Assembly (NCBI GenBank): GCA_024703855.1
Contig: CP087965.1
Coordinates: 2,410,001 to 2,474,000 of the forward strand
Origin: Polaromonas sp. P2-4
Lineage (GTDB): Bacteria > Pseudomonadota > Gammaproteobacteria > Burkholderiales > Burkholderiaceae_C
Direction of reading: 5' to 3'
Length of the DNA: 64,000 bases
In this document: positions 61,812 to 64,000 of the stretch, piece by piece
Numbering within the stretch: position 1 is the stretch's first letter
Layout: each line of letters opens with the position of its first letter
Notes under the pieces: model-generated
Told to the model about the DNA's origin: nothing
Database searches by the model: none
The model's input: only the letters and a program-made list of their open reading frames with translations
Translations under genes and position numbers: made by a program

Positions 61812-62173
61812 ATGACACTGAAATACCTGGATTTTGAGTACAGCGAGAGCGAAGACGGTGCGGGCACCTTTGACGCCATGGCCTCCACCTCGCCGCTGCA
61901 GGTTGCGCTGGTCCACGCCGAGATCGCGCTGGTGCTTGACTGGGCGCATACGGCCTTTCCGGGCTTGCGCGGGCCGCTGGACGAAGGCTTTGAATGGGAC
62001 TTCAACCTGCAGGGCCTGCAGGAATTCACGGCCTTTGAAACCCTCACCTACAACGAGGACACACATCGGCTGAACGTGACGGCAAGCCCGCCGGGCGTGC
62101 CGCGGCATACCGTGACTTTGTCCGTCACCGGCACCCCGCGTTTTGCCTGGCGTTCAGGCAGCAGTTCGACTAG
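61812..62173 (+). CDS. Conserved hypothetical protein
   Basis: About 120 residues beginning MTLKYLDFEYSESEDGAGTF. A one-base slip near 62150 turns RFAWRSGSS into FCLAFRQQFD and a stop at 62171-62173, a better end than the longer open frame, which otherwise runs into a repeat element. It is acidic, soluble, with no signal peptide. I recognise no domain; it resembles small conserved proteins of unknown function in Comamonadaceae. Confidence 0.6.
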
Positions 62174-62179
62174 GGCCTC

Positions 62180-62284
62180 ATTCCAATTCGCATTGGAAGC
62201 GAGAACAAGGCGCGACGCCGCAGACAGTGCTACAGCACGGCAAGGCTAAGCAACGCAGTTATCGTTTTTAATGCGAATTGGAAT
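62180..62284. repeat. M-family palindromic element, copy 4
   Basis: 105 bases bounded by perfect 15-base inverted repeats (attccaattcgcatt / aatgcgaattggaat). The core is caaggcgcgacgccgcagac, the stem gtgct-ac-agcac, then ggctaagcaacgcagttatc. Its right end supplies part of the stop codon of the minus-strand hydrolase gene. Confidence 0.85.
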
Positions 62285-62894
62285 TACACTGCGCGCCAGT
62301 GGCGCAGCGGCACACAGGTCTGCAAGCGCATCACGGCCTGGTCCATCAGCGCCGGGTGCAGCTCGTGCCCCACGGACTGGGCCACGTCCAGCGTGGCATC
62401 GGCGCTCAGGGCCATCAGCCGGAGAAAGCCCTCGCGCGCCTCGCTGACAGGCACCACCTTGTCGTTTTGCCCGTGCAACAGGTGCAATAGGGTCAGCAAA
62501 GGCGCCTTTTGAAGCTGCCGGGCTGGGTCGGGTAGCTGCTGCCAAACGCCAGCACGCGGCCCACCAGGCCGTCGTGCGCGTCGCTCAAGGCCAGCGCCAG
62601 GTTGGCCCCGGCGCCAAAGCCGGCCAGCGCGGTGTCTGACTGCAACACCTCAAAACGCTGCTGCTCGCGCGCACAAAGGCGGCCAGCGCTTCGACGACAC
62701 GCGGCGTCAGCCCGCGGGCCTGCCAGCCCCTCTGGAATCAACACCGCTGATTCGGCGAAGGCATCGCCCAGCAAGTCGCCCAGGGCCAGCATGTCGGCGG
62801 CGGTACCCCCTTCATCGTGCAGCAACACGAACAAGGGCCTGGGTGAGGCGGCGGCAGACAGCAACTCGATGGTTTCGGTATCAAGTGGGTTCAT
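62284..62894 (-). CDS. Alpha/beta hydrolase of the carboxylesterase/YpfH type (frame-broken)
   Basis: About 203 residues. RPLFVLLHDEGGTAADMLAL supplies the oxyanion region. The nucleophile elbow reads ALAGFGAGANLALAL: the expected G-x-S-x-G has Gly (GGC) in place of Ser. The C-terminal part has LLHGQNDKVVPVSEAREGFL and the His region SVGHELHPALMDQAV. Frame breaks are near 62700 and 62510. If the Gly is real, the protein is probably not a classical serine esterase. The stop codon lies in a palindromic element. Confidence 0.65.
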
Positions 62895-63076
62895 GGCGGT
62901 TACCTGGCGGCTTTGCGGGTAGGTGGTGATTGATTAAACGGGTTGGTTAAACAGGCTTGATAAACGGGCTTGTTGAACGCTTGTTGCCATCATTGCTAAG
63001 ATTCTGCATCGCCGCAAGCGGCAGCCCACAGCCAGCCAACCGCAGCGTCTTAGACGCCCATTTTTGAAAGCACCTC

Positions 63077-63552
63077 ATGAAAATCGAAAAAAACACCGCC
63101 GTCACCCTGCACTTCAAAGTCGCTGATGCCAAGGGCAATTTCACTGAAAAAGCGCCAACCCCATGGTTTACCTGCATGGCGGCTACGGCAACACGCTGCC
63201 CAAGATCGAAGAAGCGCTGGAGGGCAAGGAGCCCGGCTACCAGACCACGCTGCAACTGCAAGCCGCAGACGCTTTCGGCCTGCGCGATGAGAGCCTGGTG
63301 CGCACCATTCCCAAATCCGAATTTCCGCCCGGCGTCAAAGTCGGCGGGCAGCTGGAAGGCCGCGGCGAGGACGGCCGCGAGCAGGTTTTCCACGTGATGA
63401 AAATCAAGGGCAACATCGTCATGCTCGACGGCAACCACCCCCTGGCGGGCAAGGATCTTCGCTTTACCGTGAAAGTCACCGATGTGCGCGCAGCCTCTGA
63501 AGAAGAGATTGCGCACAAACACGTGCATGGCGAGCACGGCCACCACCACTGA
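63077..63552 (+). CDS. slyD: FKBP-type peptidyl-prolyl isomerase, SlyD
   Basis: About 158 residues. It opens MKIEKNTAVTLHFKVADAKG. After a one-base slip near 63162 it continues PMVYLHGGYGNTLPKIEEAL (FKBP active-site strand), then the inserted chaperone flap and VMLDGNHPLAGKDLRFTVKV. The C-terminus HKHVHGEHGHHH is a histidine-rich metal-binding tail, shorter than in E. coli SlyD. It is a cytoplasmic prolyl isomerase and chaperone with nickel-handling capacity. Confidence 0.9.
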
Positions 63553-63695
63553 AGTAGTGGTATTGGCGCGCGGACTTAAGCACTACAACACCCCACTGGC
63601 AAAGCGGTATTTTTCGGCCTAAACTGATCAGAGCCTGCACGGGCCGCACCGCTGTCTGGCCCCGGATAGGTCTTCTATTTGCCCAGGAGGCTGCC

Positions 63696-64000
63696 ATGTC
63701 TATTCCCTCGAATCTATCCAACTACCTCGACCAACGCGGTCGCGCTATGAGGTTCTCGCGCACGCGCACAGCCGCACCAGTGCGGAGACGGCCCGCGCCG
63801 CCAACCTCATGCCCTGCCACTTGGCCAAGTCGGTCATTCTCGAAGACGACTTCGGCTACGTGATGGCCGTCATCCCCGCCGACAAGACCGTGATGGTGGG
63901 CGAACTCGCGCGCATGCTCGACCCGCAAGGAACTGCGGCTGGCCGATGAAGACCGCATCGCCATGCTGTTCAAAGGGTGTGATCCCGGCGCCGTGCCCTC
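63696..64000 (+). CDS. YbaK/aminoacyl-tRNA deacylase-domain protein (cut by window end)
   Basis: Starts at ATG 63696 with a perfect AGGAGG (63685-63690). MSIPSNLSNYLDQRG, then after a slip near 63743 YEVLAHAHSRTSAETARAAN, LAKSVILEDDFGYVMAVIPA and DKTVMVGELARMLD. This matches the YbaK/ProX fold, where the Lys in LAKSV is conserved. A second slip near 63928 precedes ELRLADEDRIAMLF. It edits mischarged tRNA. The protein continues past the window. Confidence 0.8.

Overview
The window looks like chromosome from a high-GC betaproteobacterium of the Burkholderiales, most like the family Comamonadaceae (Polaromonas/Rhodoferax/Variovorax type). The evidence is the protein families, the recA-recX and sucCD arrangements, a pilin with a sigma-54 promoter, and at least three families of small dispersed repeats of the kind common in that group. 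No rRNA, tRNA, CRISPR array, integrase or transposase gene was seen.

Layout. (1) 0-15 kb, plus strand: a surface-polysaccharide locus with a flippase-like protein, a UDP-HexNAc 6-dehydrogenase (TviB/WbpA type), an ABC exporter (Wzm/Wzt with a C-terminal glycan-binding domain), methyltransferases, three GT4 glycosyltransferases and a sugar epimerase. Many of these genes are joined by ATGA overlaps. (2) 15-21.6 kb, minus strand: a second glycan set (methyltransferase, GT2 rhamnosyltransferase-like, epimerase-like SDR, GT4, GT2), then a large GT-C/TPR membrane protein directly behind pilA. (3) 21.6-25.3 kb: pilA, a hipBA toxin-antitoxin module lying between two decayed copies of a GspE/PilB 3' end, and a metallo-beta-lactamase-fold enzyme. 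(4) 25.5-37.6 kb: FHA protein, PP2C phosphatase, two tandem TerC proteins, sucCD, argC, recX-recA, a MarR regulator and a two-component system. (5) 37.7-54.8 kb: a large phosphonate catabolic locus. On the minus strand are a GntR regulator, phosphonoacetate hydrolase, a PhnZ-like HD oxygenase, a DMT transporter and an FAD/GcvT amine dehydrogenase. On the plus strand are a 2-aminoethylphosphonate (2-AEP) ABC importer, PhnW, a glutamine-synthetase-like ligase, a GNAT, an Fe-alcohol dehydrogenase, a gamma-glutamyl hydrolase and an aldehyde dehydrogenase. (6) 55-64 kb: HAD phosphatase, topoisomerase III with a C-terminal SWIB domain, a TlpA-like thioredoxin, a SET-domain protein, BirA, a SPOR protein, a hydrolase, SlyD and a YbaK-type deacylase cut by the window end.

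The most interesting system is region 5. It joins a complete import-PhnW-PhnA route for 2-AEP to a set of genes that looks like a gamma-glutamylation pathway for small amines. The second notable theme is mobile palindromic DNA: one family sits in frame inside a catabolic gene and also inside topB.

Caution. About thirty genes are broken by single-base frameshifts, including recA (three), argC and topB. Several breaks sit exactly in A or T homopolymers, so most are probably base-calling errors. I therefore give whole reconstructed gene spans and state where the frame breaks; exact lengths and starts should be treated as provisional.
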